A stretch of 64,000 nucleotides of DNA from Mesorhabditis belari (GCA_958450365.1 CAUEEP010000066.1:186001-250000), one strand, 5' to 3'. Shown: positions 56,294 to 63,875, numbered from the stretch's first letter. The notes: generated by a model from the sequence alone, not told the origin. Made by a program: numbers and translations.

Positions 56294-59200
56294 TTACTGT
56301 AGCTGATACTTTGGATATTCGATTACTTCTCAAATGTACTAAATCGAAAGAAAGTTCAGGAAAACGCCACTTTCGCTTTGACGACTTTCTACGATCACTA
56401 CAGCGAGACGCACATCGAGCGTCGTGTTGAATCCGAGCCAACTAGTCTCGAGTATGATGTGGCAATGAAATACGCTAAAGAATATGTCAGTGATATGAAA
56501 ATAGGTTATATTTAAGATGATCTATTAGACTAAAAGATCTATTAGATTTTTTAAAAGCTTAGAAACTAATTTAAAGCTTAGAATCTAGATTAAAGCTTAG
56601 AGTCTAGTTGAAAGCTTAGAATCTAGCTTAATGCTTAGAATCTAGCTTAAAGCTTAGAATCTAGCTTAAAGCTTAGAATCTAGCTTAAAGCTTAGAATTT
56701 AGTTGAAAGCTTAGAATCTAGTTAAAAGCTTAGAATCTAGCTTCAGCTTAGCATCTAGCTTCAGCTTAGAATCTAGCCTAAAGCTTATAATCTTATAGAG
56801 CTAATCTTATAGAGCTATGATCGAGGCAAAGAGAAACCACAAAGAATGGTGGTTAAACCAAGAGCTTTGCCAACTCATTTGCTATATCATCGAAAGGAAA
56901 CGATCAGTTCTGGTGAGTAGTTAGAGATTTATGAAATCTTAGCACTGTAGAAGGTTGAGATACTTTTAAAGTACAGATAAAGTTAAAGTACAGTACTGTA
57001 CAGTCCTTTTAAAGTACAGTTAAAGTACAGTACTGCTTATCTATTAGCTTTAACATTTGGAATAATTTAACAGGATTTACAAGATTATAGTAGTCAGCAA
57101 TAGTCAGCAATAGTCAGCAACCTTACTCAGTAAAGCTGTTAACGACTACGCGACTGTACGCAGCTGTACGCGACCGTACGCAACTGCACGCAACTGTACG
57201 CGCAAAATACAGTGAATTTGCTACTATTACACTTTGATCAATTCCAGATCGTCGCCCGCGCTCAATCGTCGGTTATCCGGATGGTCAAAGTCCGACTTTT
57301 TCTCTCAGAACCACTCCAAGAATGATCAAGGTTGGTTTTCGGAAGAAAAACTTTCAAAGAAACTCCACAGAAATCCCGGGATTCTTTGGTGTTGGATGGG
57401 ATGAATGGTACGAGCGATGGATCACCGGGGAGAGCCTCTCTACACGCGAATTTCCTCTTTCCACCGTCTGGTGATTATCAACAGCACATGCGAAAGTTGG
57501 TTGCTGAATTGCTGAATTGTTGAATGCAGAAGGCTGAATGCAGAATGCTGAATGCTGAATGCAGAACGTTGAATGCTGAATGCTGAATGCTGAATGCTGA
57601 ATGCAGCATGCAGAATGCAGAATGCTGAATGCAGAACGTTGAATGCTGAATGCTGAATGCAGAATGCTGAAGGCTGAATGCAGAATGCTGAATGCTGAAT
57701 GCAGAACGTTGAATGCTGAATGCTGAATGCTGAATGCTGAATGCAGCATGCAGAATGCAGAATGCTGAATGCAGAACGTTGAATGCTGAATGCTGAATGC
57801 TGAATGCTGAATGCAGCATGCAGAATGCAGAATGCTGAATGCAGAACGTTGAATGCTGAATGCTGAATGCTGAATGCTGAATGCAGCATGCAGAATGCAG
57901 AATGCTGAATGCAGAATGCTGAAGGCTGAATGCAGAATGTTGAATGCTGAATGCTGAATGCTGAATGCTAAATGCAGAATGCTAAGTGCTAAATGCTGAA
58001 TGCTGAATGCAGAATGCAGAATGCTGAATGCTGAATGCGGAATGCAAAATGTTGAATGCTGAATGCTGAATGCTGAATGCTAAATGCTAAATGCTAAATG
58101 CTGAATGCTGAATGCTGAATGCTGAATGCAGAATGCAGAGTTGCTGAATTGAGTTTTCTATCAATCAATTCCGATTTTCAGAAGTGTTTCCACTCCATCA
58201 TTACCCGGTCCATCGAATCTCTCGTCAGTGATGGGCCCACGAATCACCGAGTATCACAGCTACAGTATGCGATCGACAATGCCATTGCACGATCTACAGG
58301 GAAAAGAAAGTAATGATGAGCAAAAGCTAGTCAGAAATTAGAACTGAATGACATTATTTTTAAAAAAAGAAGGGTTCTTTATGATTTAGACTCAAGCCAT
58401 GTAAGCAAAATCTAATTTTGAACGACACCAGTGAAAAGTTATCGATCTTTAGCTCTAATTTGGGATGAGATGCGCAGTTGTGGTCTCTCCGAGTATGTGC
58501 AAGTGATGATTGAAGAGGAGATCGATTATGAGGTAGTTGATTCAATTTTTTTGAACCAGAAAGTGTTTGGAAGAATATGGACGATCAAATGGCTTAGAAA
58601 AGTGGCAAGAAAAAGATTAGACTCAATGAAATGAATAGCTCTAATCGATTCGCCGATCCCGAAACTGCTGGGTACAAATTCATAGCTGAATCTCTGTGCA
58701 TCTCTGTGCATCTACAGAAGGATCCCTACGTACTTTGTACTTTGTGCTTCTGACTGGCGTTCTTTGCGCTCCTCATCTGGCACACGTTCCTGATAGATAG
58801 TTGTTCCCTTTTGGGATCGGTATCATTCGGGAAAAGTTTTGTTCAGCAAAAGTTTCGTTCAGGAAAAGTTTCGTACCTTGTACTTTGTGCTTCTGACTGA
58901 TGTTCTTTGCGCGCGCGCACAATCGCTCTCCATCTGGCAGACGCTCCTGATAGATAGGTGTTCCTTTTGGGATCGGTATCTTTCGGGAAAAGTTTTGTTC
59001 AGGAAAAGTTTCGTTCAGGAAAAGTTTCTTATTAAACCATTGCTTTACTCTCCATGGCAGAACCCGTATGCTACGCTCTGGGAAAAGTTCTAGCGCTGTC
59101 GATGATCTTAACAGAGGAACCTTTGATCTTTCAAGTAAAACGTCCATTGTCGTCCACGCAATCGTGATTGTCCCAAAATCTAGGCATAGTGAGGCCCAAA

Positions 59201-59587
59201 ACGATGGGGCTAATCACATACTGTTCTCTCCATTTACCTGAACCCGTATGCTACGCTCCGTGAAAATTTCTGGCGGTTTTTTTCTAGAGATTCGAGCGAT
59301 TCCAGAGATTCCAGAGATTCCAGAGATTCCAGAGATTCTAGAGATTCTAGAGATTCCAGAGATTCCAGAGATTCCAGAGAACTCCTGTTCAAATGATTTT
59401 GTTATTTAAAAGGAGCAGCAAAACTAGTAGAATGATGCGATCGAAAATTGCCATAATTTTCAGACATTTTTCGCTCTCTCTTGCGAGGATCTCAACAAAA
59501 TGAACATTCGTGATAAAGAGACGATCGACTCGATAATTGATATACAAAATCGTTTAGAGAAAAAGGGTTATTCGTTTTATAGCTGAA
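43652..59587 (+). CDS. mlt-2: Ankyrin-SAM protein, ANKS6/MLT-2 homologue
   Basis: A split gene of about 21 exons spread over 16 kb. In-phase exons: 43652-43744, 46296-46394, 48802-48896, 49279-49319, 49388-49541, 49939-50060, 50203-50319, 51625-51704, 51954-52019, 52563-52651, 53458-53564, 54971-55110, 55149-55271, 56127-56231, 56360-56485, 56813-56912, 57248-57330. Less certain exons follow near 57350-57505, 58182-58310 and 58430-58530, and the last is 59464-59587. About 740 residues. Ankyrin repeats cover the first ~330 (GMTAFHHACREGRLNVIETL, TPLMWAVAVGSAQGVYKLLE, YGYSALMLAAFLR). A basic linker has LLKRFGQITQM, then comes a long disordered region, then a C-terminal SAM domain (IWDEMRSCGLSEYVQ joined to TFFALSCEDLNKMNIRD). 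This order, including the break between the two ankyrin blocks, matches ANKS6. In C. elegans the ANKS6 homologue MLT-2 works with NEKL-2 and the inversin homologue MLT-4 in molting and endocytosis. Introns hold a mariner, relics and minisatellites. Confidence 0.88.
44005..44050. repeat. GACA microsatellite
   Basis: Eleven GACA tetramers in mlt-2 intron 1. Related GACA/TCTG tracts occur at 44980-45053, 50975-51050 and 56250-56293, all in mlt-2 introns. Confidence 0.9.
44306..44847 (-). pseudogene. Deleted mariner-like element
   Basis: Ends TATTGGGTTGGTGAGTTGAG and its inverse CTCAC...CCCAATA-like right end form imperfect terminal repeats. Near the left end, on the minus strand, 44376-44440 encodes RGIRKLPVKWAEVVNNNGNY followed by a stop. 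This corresponds to the last residues of mariner transposases (the intact copy nearby has RGIQLLRQKWKEVIKNDGEY). The catalytic core is missing, and the centre is instead an inverted repeat around CCATTTTGGTGTCAATAGAA. A decayed, internally deleted mariner in mlt-2 intron 1. Confidence 0.75.
44848..46295. other. Rest of mlt-2 intron 1
   Basis: Contains a GACA-type array (44980-45053), a GTAGATACGTTACGTTACG stretch, a 70-codon minus-strand open frame (45390-45602) with no recognised similarity, copies of a TCGTAAACGGCTAG motif (about 45840-45905), and a foldback at 45914-46113. Confidence 0.55.
45914..46113. mobile_element. Foldback element in mlt-2 intron 1
   Basis: GAAATATCATATTTGAAAAA with CGATCGTCACTTTCG on the left is repeated in inverse on the right (CGAAAGTGACGATCG, then TTTTTCAAATATCATATTTC). 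Arms of about 70 bp, no coding sequence. Confidence 0.85.
46425..46737. mobile_element. Foldback element in mlt-2 intron 2
   Basis: GTGCTTCATTAAGTGGT...TTGTGCTAAACTTTT on the left is mirrored by AAAAGTTTAGCACAAAG and ACCACTTAATGAAGCAC on the right. The inner arms contain ATAACTTTCTTCGAAGT and its partner. Confidence 0.8.
46785..46865. repeat. 13-bp repeat (GCGTTTAATCGAT)
   Basis: Six tandem copies just left of the mariner insertion. Confidence 0.9.
46916..48181 (-). mobile_element. Mariner transposon, apparently full length
   Basis: 1,266 bp bounded by inverted repeats: TCAGGTTGGCAACTAAAT at 46916 and TTAGGTTGGCAACTAAAT read inward from 48181. The repeats match for about 25 bases apart from position two. 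TA dinucleotides at 46914-46915 and 48182-48183 are the expected target duplication. It lies in mlt-2 intron 2, antisense to the host gene. Confidence 0.95.
46991..47989 (-). CDS. Mariner transposase (DD34D), intact frame
   Basis: A 332-residue frame inside the transposon above, uninterrupted from ATG to stop. Mariner transposases cut and paste the element at TA sites. The N-terminal half has two helix-turn-helix units: the first around CLWYDYKQDKTAAESHRDL and CKRWYRRFKEGDESLED, the second around SQTSRELGDRLGFSHTAIEK. The catalytic triad is visible: first Asp in VTSDEKWIFYDN, second in HDNAKPHTAK, third in YSPDMGPSDYYLF. The family linker motif is close to WVPHEL (here WIPHKL). It ends RQKWKEVIKNDGEYLLD, as the family does. 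No frameshift or missing catalytic residue was seen, so the copy could be active or recently so. Confidence 0.96.
   Translation of the reverse strand: MRVCLWYDYKQDKTAAESHRDLLRVFGDEALSETQCKRWYRRFKEGDESLEDELRQGRPELLQNDILEAALKEDPSQTSRELGDRLGFSHTAIEKRLHALGKSNRSGKWIPHKLSEENKATRVITAGILLKLAKKGSFLDSIVTSDEKWIFYDNRTRKRQWLSTNKDPKPTPKPDIHSKKTLLCVWWSSRGLVHFEVLKSRQTVNSELYSSQLHRVDQAIRSQGLEPSSIHFLHDNAKPHTAKLTMEKIEELGWNVLPHAPYSPDMGPSDYYLFRSMQHFLAEKKFNDLDEVRISVQKFFEDQPEEFFKRGIQLLRQKWKEVIKNDGEYLLD
48478..48690 (+). pseudogene. Tandem pair of tRNA-Thr(GGU)-like sequences
   Basis: Two copies, 48478-48560 and 48608-48690, are about 85% alike, and their pyrimidine-rich 3' flank (TTCTTCTCCTTCTTCCTT) precedes each. 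Each has ATAGCTCAGTGGTAGAG (D arm), an anticodon arm TCTGACTGGTAAGCAGA with a seven-base loop CTGGTAA (anticodon GGT), a long variable region of about 17 bases, and a GGGGTTCA B-box. The acceptor ends pair poorly. The long variable region on a Thr-like body is odd; they may be decayed tRNAs or members of a nematode V-arm tRNA family. Confidence 0.55.
49655..49935. repeat. 7-bp array (ATCCAGA / ATCAAGA)
   Basis: Forty or so heptamers immediately upstream of the acceptor of mlt-2 exon 6 (49939). All three plus frames stay open, but the real exon begins only after TTTTAG. Confidence 0.92.
50094..50198. repeat. 20-bp repeat (TTTAGCATAAAATTTCAACG)
   Basis: Five copies filling most of the short mlt-2 intron before exon 7. 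Each copy contains TTTCA and TTTAG strings resembling acceptors; the used site is AATTTCAG at 50202. Confidence 0.9.
50690..50900 (-). pseudogene. Transposase N-terminal fragment (Tc1-like)
   Basis: On the minus strand this encodes GMSSRDVVEMFEITFSAAAK followed by VYRKWKETGSI, the helix-turn-helix and linker typical of Tc1/mariner transposases, then GGGPRPKSSPKN. The rest of the transposase is absent. Next to it (about 50890-50925) is TTGGTGTCAATGGAAAAGTT, also found in the mariner relic at 44306-44847. In mlt-2 intron 7. Confidence 0.7.
50936..51050. repeat. G-run followed by TCTG/TCTTTCTGCC array
   Basis: GGGGGAGGGGAGGGAGG followed by an 11-12 base G run (potential G-quadruplex on the plus strand), then about 70 bp of TGTCTTTCTGTC repeats. 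In mlt-2 intron 7; the remainder to 51624 shows only AAGAGAATCTT repeats (51455-51525). Confidence 0.8.
51790..51950. repeat. ~14-bp repeat (GAAATTAGACAATT)
   Basis: Eleven copies directly before mlt-2 exon 9. The functional acceptor I infer, AAATTAG at 51953, is itself the last unit of the array, so the repeat carries a string of equivalent acceptor-like sites. Confidence 0.85.
52379..52460 (+). pseudogene. tRNA-like sequence
   Basis: GGCAGTGGCCTAGAGGATAG resembles a tRNA D arm, and GGTTCGAGTCC is a B-box. The region between is long enough for an extra arm. The acceptor ends do not pair convincingly. In a mlt-2 intron. Confidence 0.45.
53745..54225. repeat. Minisatellite (GTGGCCAAATGATGGCCAAAT)
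   Basis: About 480 bp of roughly 10-bp GTGGCCAAAT/GTGGCTAAAT units with a longer period near 115 bp: the block at 53845-53945 recurs at 53970-54070. It lies in the mlt-2 intron 53565-54970. Confidence 0.92.
54375..54672. mobile_element. Foldback element with a class-II tRNA-like end
   Basis: GATGTCGTGATGGCCGA at the left end is the inverse of TCGGCCATCACGACATC at the right, and internal TTGAATGGTTTGAGTGTT pairs with AACACTCAAACCATTCAA. Read on the minus strand, 54672-54596 looks like a Ser/Leu-type tRNA (GTGATGGCCGAGTGGTAGCG, then a GGTTCGAGTCC B-box). The element's end is thus the tRNA-like 5' end. Confidence 0.7.
54698..54768 (-). pseudogene. Second tRNA-like sequence next to the foldback
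   Basis: Minus strand: GATAGTTCAGTGGTTAGAGC (A-box arm) and GGGTTCAATCCCC (B-box arm). The anticodon arm TCCGGAAAGCAAAAGC is not a clean stem. Probably a decayed tRNA. Confidence 0.5.
55310..55556. repeat. 32-bp repeat (CTAAGCCTTCTAAGCTCTAG)
   Basis: Eight near-identical copies of a 32-bp unit containing CTAGCACTCAACTCCTAAGCC, starting about 40 bp after the donor of the mlt-2 exon at 55149-55271. The remaining intron to 56126 has unstructured A/T-rich sequence and a weak minus-strand tRNA-like piece near 55970-56045. Confidence 0.92.
56560..56790. repeat. ~19-bp repeat (CTTAGAATCTAGCTTAAAG)
   Basis: About twelve copies filling the mlt-2 intron 56486-56812, up to about 25 bp before the acceptor. 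Confidence 0.9.
57515..58135. repeat. 7-bp array (AATGCTG/AATGCAG) with ~100-bp higher order
   Basis: More than 80 heptamers AATGCTG, AATGCAG, AACGTTG in a higher-order block repeated several times (GCAGAACGTTGAATGCTGAA recurs at 57560, 57630, 57700, 57770 and 57840). The minus strand reads as an open HSAFSIQ repeat in three frames. It sits in a mlt-2 intron. Confidence 0.93.
58531..59463. other. mlt-2 intron splitting the SAM domain
   Basis: A 930-bp intron inside the SAM domain coding sequence. It holds a duplicated block: TTTCGGGAAAAGTTTTGTTC and GTACTTTGTGCTTCTGACTG occur twice (about 58735-58880 and 58875-59030). A related CTCCATTTACC...AACCCGTATGCTACGCTC phrase is also doubled (59050, 59235), and a 9-bp AGATTCCAG array runs from 59290 to 59380. 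Confidence 0.75.
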
Positions 59588-59659
59588 TATTAATGCTAGG
59601 CATTTATAAAGTTTTTTTATTTGTGTTTTTTATTTGTTTTTTTATTTTTGTTTTTTCCG

Positions 59660-60570
59660 GGGGTAGTCAAAACAGCGCCATAATAGAAAACGTTCAAAAC
59701 GGCGCGCCGTCAAATTTCTCACAATCCAAAAAAGCAAGCCGGTTCAAGTTTTATATCGAAAAATTCCTTGCATTCTTGGCTACATGATGGGTAAAATAGT
59801 TTTTTTAAAAAAAGTTAATATTTCATAGATAAAAAGAGCACTCTAGAAGATAAAAAGAGCTCAAAATGGGTCGCTAAAGATATTCAGTTAACCAACTGAG
59901 TATCACTCGACAGCCAGTTATCAGCCAGTTATCAGCCAGTTATCAGCCAGCTATCAGCCAGCTATCAGCCAGCTATCAGCCAGCTATCAGCCAGCTATCA
60001 GCCAGCTATCAGCCAGCTATCAGCCAGCTATCAGCATGAGCCAAGCTCGTTAAAAGCTACTTGGGTAAACGTTAAAAGCTACTTGAAAACTTGAATAGAT
60101 TTGTCAACCCAACCCAGAAAACCGCTAACAATAAGGATTTGTCTTCTCGAGACTGGCCGCCTCCAATTCTCTTCCAGATTCCTTGCACTTTCTGCTCACC
60201 ATCCATTCACTTCTGTCTGCCATTTCCCCATGATCAGAAGACTGTTTGCGTGTTTGTCTCCTTTCTTTCCCCTCTCCTTTCCCTCTTCTTTCCCTCTTCT
60301 TTCCCTCTTCTTTCCCCTCTTCCTTCCCCTCTTCAAAATGGGTCTCTAAAGATATTCAGTTAACCAACTGAGTATCACTCGACACACATTTTGAACGCCA
60401 ATTCTATCTATAAAATATTAACTTTTTTAAAAACTGTTTCACCCATCATGTAGCCAAGAATGCAAGGGATTTTTTGATATAAAACTTGAACCGGCTTGGT
60501 TTTTTGGATTTTGAGAAATTTGACGGCGCTGTTTTGAACGTTTTCTATGGCGCTGTTTTGACTACCCCCC
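59660..60570. mobile_element. Large foldback element I (3' of mlt-2)
   Basis: Left arm from GGGGGTAGTCAAAACAGCGCC (59660) through GGCTACATGATGGGT to about 59830 is mirrored by ACCCATCATGTAGCC (about 60440) to GGCGCTGTTTTGACTACCCCC (60570). Inside are an 11-bp CAGCCAGCTAT array (59918-60035), pyrimidine repeats (60265-60330) and a direct repeat, CTAAAGATATTCAGTTAACC, at 59873 and 60345. Confidence 0.85.
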
Positions 60571-61230
60571 CCACAACGAGTACAAATATTTTTGTCTTCA
60601 AATCAAAAATCTAAGCACTAACAATTCTTAAATGATGTCCAACTAAGAGAAAAAATGCAAAAAGAGTCGATTTCGACTTGTCAATTTTTTGTTGATAGGT
60701 CGAGAAATTTTGTCTTTTGACCTAATCAAAACATCAACGGTGCTGGCCATGGAGTTCACCAACTTTGATACGCCATATCTACAAAAGTACTCGACAGAAC
60801 CCATAAGTGTTATGTATTCTGAAAGCTCAGGTTGAGCTCTACACGATGGTAGTCGTTTTTCTATATGTTTTCTATTTTATTCAGGTTTTTGCCCTTCTGA
60901 ACACCAAAGTTGAAACGTAGAAATTTTCAAAGTCACTTTTCATCGCGATACCGTCGTCAAATCGTGCTGAAAGTGTGTTTTTTGGAATCTACGCAAAAAA
61001 ATTGGCCCAGGAAAGTGGAATTTGAATAATTTCAACTGGGATATCTTAGGAGAATTGATTATGTCAAAAGACAAAATTTCTCGACCTATCAACAAAAAAT
61101 TGACAAGTCGAAATCGATTCTTTTTGCATTTTTTCTCTTAGTTGGACATCATTTAAGAATTGTTAGTGCTTAGATTTTTGATTTGAAGACAAATGGTTTT
61201 TTTTCAAACTACGTACTCGTTGTGCCCCCC
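60564..61230. mobile_element. Large foldback element II
   Basis: The arms about 60571-60725 and 61070-61225 are nearly exact inverses, with ACAACGAGTAC outermost and GACAAAATTTCTCGACC innermost, bordered by C runs. The loop of about 340 bp has no gene. It abuts elements I and III with at most a few bases between. Confidence 0.85.
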
Positions 61231-62131
61231 ACCCACATCGGCGCGAAAATGCGTTTTCTATAGGATTTTTCTGGGAGTACCTTTTTTAGATGCGGAAAAT
61301 TGTGCTGATTCCGAATCTGAAGGAATTTTCCAAATCCCTCTGACAGAAATTTTTTAAATTGAGTTTTAGCAGTTTTTTGGTCATTTTGTATGGGAAATTT
61401 TGTGGTACCCTGCAGTTTGGAGCTCGTAACTCGACAACGAGGGTCTAGAACCAAAAACGAAGGAGTAGGTCTTATTCTAGAGATTCTTACGAACATTTTG
61501 ATGCAAAAATCATAAAATTTGCTCAACTCTACAAAAAGTTATAACATCTTTAGAGAAATTTTTCAAAATACACTAAAAACATCAGGGGAAACCGTGGCCG
61601 AGTGGTCTAAGGCGCGCGACGTCAATCCAGCGCAAAAGTACGGGGTTGTTGGTTCGACTCTCCCGCGCACTTCAGTCATTATTTTGCATATTCCTTAATT
61701 GTTTTGAGTGAATACGATACATAGCTACATTGTTCTTTTGAACAAAACAATTGTGCAATAGAGAATTTTTTAAATTTTCTCATTTCTTCTTTAAAAAATG
61801 TTATAACTTTTTGTAGAGTTGAGCAAATTTTATGATTTTTGCATCAAAATATTCGTAAGAATCTCTAGAATAAGACCTACTCCTTCGTTTTTGGTTCTAG
61901 ACCCTCGTTGTCGAGTTACGAGCTCCAAACTGCAGGGTACCACAAAATTTCCCATACAAAATGACCAAAAAACTGCTAAAACTCAATTTAAAAAATTTCT
62001 GTCAGAGGGATTTGGAAAATTCCTTCAGATTCGGAATCAGCACAATTTTCCGCATCTAAAAAAGGTACTCCCAGAAAAATCCTATAGAAAACGCATTTTT
62101 GCCTTATTTCGCGCCGATGTGCCCTCCCCCC
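61225..62131. mobile_element. Large foldback element III with tRNA-like loop
   Basis: The arms (about 61231-61560 and 61790-62125) are essentially identical in inverse, which is why the same hypothetical peptide can be read from both. The ends are CCCACCCACATCGGCGCG and GCGCCGATGTGCCCTCCCC. The loop contains a class-II tRNA-like sequence at 61586-61674 (GTGGCCGAGTGGTCTAAGGC; GGTTCGACTCTCCC). Confidence 0.88.
61586..61674 (+). pseudogene. Class-II tRNA-like sequence in the loop of element III
   Basis: GTGGCCGAGTGGTCTAAGGCG is a textbook Ser/Leu D arm, a GCGC...GCGC anticodon region follows, then a variable arm and a GGTTCGACTC B-box. I could not build a paired acceptor stem. It may be a tRNA pseudogene carried in a transposon loop. 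Confidence 0.55.
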
Positions 62132-62436
62132 GTTTTTCTTTAGCTTTTTCTTCTTTTGGTCACTTTCTCTCTTTCTCGCTTTTTAACGGGTTTACAAAAT
62201 CAAATTTCCTTTTGCATTTTGATGAATCTTTTATTGGCAAAAAAACGAATCAAGAAAATAGCACGTACAGAATGAAAATTAAAGTAAACACTGGTTTTTA
62301 TGTTTTTCTTTTTTGTTTTTTTGAATGATCATGCATTTTCGATGGTCACCCCGTCAGCAATGATTGAGGAAGTGTTGTTGTTTCGCTGAAAAATCTTTTC
62401 TTCATTTGTTGATCTGTTTTTAAAATTTGATTTTTT
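62132..62436. other. Spacer, no gene recognised
   Basis: A/T-rich, pyrimidine-rich at the left. It contains a weak imperfect hairpin only. Confidence 0.5.
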
Positions 62437-63285
62437 AGGATCACAAAATAAGGAACGCATCACCATCATCGAGTTGCACAAGCGTGGCTTCAGCAAACCA
62501 CGATCCAAGCGTGACTTCAGCAAACCACGATCCAAGCGTGACTTCAGCAAACCACGATTCAAGCGTGACTTCAGCAAACCACGATCCAAGCGTGGCTTCA
62601 AGATTTGTTGTATCCAGACGTTGTACGAGCGATGTAACAAAATGAAGGTCAAACGGACAGTGGATCGTTTTCAAGAGTTGGAGGATGAGTCGGATTCCAG
62701 AAATGGAAGGCCACCATGCTCCAGATCACTCCAGATCACTCCAGATCACTCCAGATCACTCCAGGTCACTCCAGAGAACATCAACAAGATCAGGTGCCGA
62801 ATTCGTCGAAACCCAGAGATATCGATGCCTTGCAAAATCGTTGAAAATTAGCAGAGAACCAGCTCAAACGATTGTTGGGAAGAACATGTTTAGCTACAAA
62901 TTTGCGGACATTTTTGAATGAAGGTAGCGTCTCGCCAAGGCAAAGAAGATGAAGTGACTGGTTGCCAATGGTTGGCAATGGTCGCCAATGATCGACTGAT
63001 TGCCAATGATCGTCAATGATCGGCAAAGGTTGGCAATGATCGCCAATGGTCGCCAAGGATCGCCAATAATCGTCAATGATCGTCAATGATCGTCAATGAT
63101 CGCCAATGATCGCCAATGGTCGCCAATGATCGTCAATGATCGGCAATGATCAGCAATGATCGTCAATGATCGCCAATGATTGGCAATGATTGCCTGGTCG
63201 CCAATGATCGCTGGAGAAACGTTTTGTTCACGGATGAGAAGCTTTTCACAGTTCAACGTGCTCACAATCGCTAAAATCATCGACA
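62437..63285 (+). pseudogene. Tc-like transposase relic disrupted by minisatellites
   Basis: Recognisable transposase pieces on the plus strand: ITIIELHKRGFS (start of the first helix-turn-helix) at about 62460; VDRFQELEDESDSRNGRPP at about 62660-62710; RCRIRRNPEIS and LAKSLKISREPAQTIV at about 62795-62875 in shifted frames; and WRNVLFTDEKLFTVQRAHNR at 63208-63272, the DDE first-Asp motif. Between them lie a 27-bp repeat (62480-62600), an ATCACTCCAG array (62718-62770) and a roughly 10-bp GATCGCCAAT array (62955-63205). Frameshifts and inserted arrays make it non-functional. Confidence 0.82.
62955..63205. repeat. ~10-bp array (GATCGTCAAT/GATCGCCAAT)
   Basis: About 25 units of TGATCGCCAA/TGATCGTCAA, located exactly between two transposase-derived segments of the relic at 62437-63285. 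Confidence 0.92.
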
Positions 63286-63595
63286 ACTCCTAAAGAAGGG
63301 TCCACAGCACTTGACTTTGGACAACAAAGGGTTTTCTGTTTTGAGCTGAACATTATTGATTTTCAATCACCTGGTAGAAAACTAAATTGACTGAAACACT
63401 CACGAAAACCCAATTGAAGTGCTACCAAAACAAACAAAGTCGTAAAAAAAGTGCAATGCAATGAAAAATTTGATAAAACCAACACAAATTTTGTTTTTGA
63501 ATTTGTATAATTGTTAGAATCTAATGTTAGAATAATTAGAATCTATTGTTTTATTGTTTTAGAATCCTTTTCTAATGAAAAAAAGTTTCCCTCAC

Positions 63596-63694
63596 CTCAG
63601 CATTTCGCTGTTTCCACAATGTTTTCATTGCCACATATTTCCGGCATCGAATCACAACATAAATGGCTAAACCCTGAGCGGCTGTGAAGAGGAT
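63596..63694 (-). CDS. Isolated membrane-protein exon (partial gene, minus strand)
   Basis: A 99-bp open segment bounded on the minus strand by CTCTTTCAG before and GTGAGG after, so it looks like one internal exon of 33 residues. It begins with a hydrophobic helix ILFTAAQGLAIYVVI followed by a basic, cytoplasmic-type RCRKYVAMKTLWKQR. The QG within a last transmembrane helix followed by a basic tail recalls helix 7 of secretin/adhesion-type receptors, but one exon is not enough to assign a family. Other exons probably lie right of the window; none was found between 63290 and 63595. Confidence 0.5.
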
Positions 63695-63712
63695 CTGAAA
63701 GAGTTTTTGGTT

Positions 63713-63875
63713 AGTTAGGCTAAGGTGTTAGGCTTAGGCTTAGGTTAGGCTTAGGCTTAGGCTTAGGCTTAGGCTAAGGTTTAGGCTTGGGCTTAGGCTT
63801 AGGCTTAGGCTAAGGTTTAGGCTTGGGCTTAGGCTTAGGCTTAGGCTTAGGCTTAGGCTTAGGCTTAGGCTTAGG
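63713..63875. repeat. Interstitial telomeric repeat (TTAGGC)n
   Basis: About 25 copies of TTAGGC, the nematode telomere hexamer, with a few TTTAGGC, TAAGGT and TTGGGC variants, and a longer duplicated block (63770-63800 and 63806-63836). It begins about 20 bp upstream of the minus-strand exon, on the acceptor side. Confidence 0.92.

Noticed and set aside
57354..57889. Three overlapping frames reading HSAFSIQ repeats
   Set aside because: Translation of the heptamer AATGCTG array; the period of 7 makes every frame read the same peptide in turn.
61209..62328. Two copies of the same ~100-residue protein on opposite strands
   Set aside because: They are the two inverted arms of foldback element III. 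The identical peptide reflects arm identity, not a gene pair.
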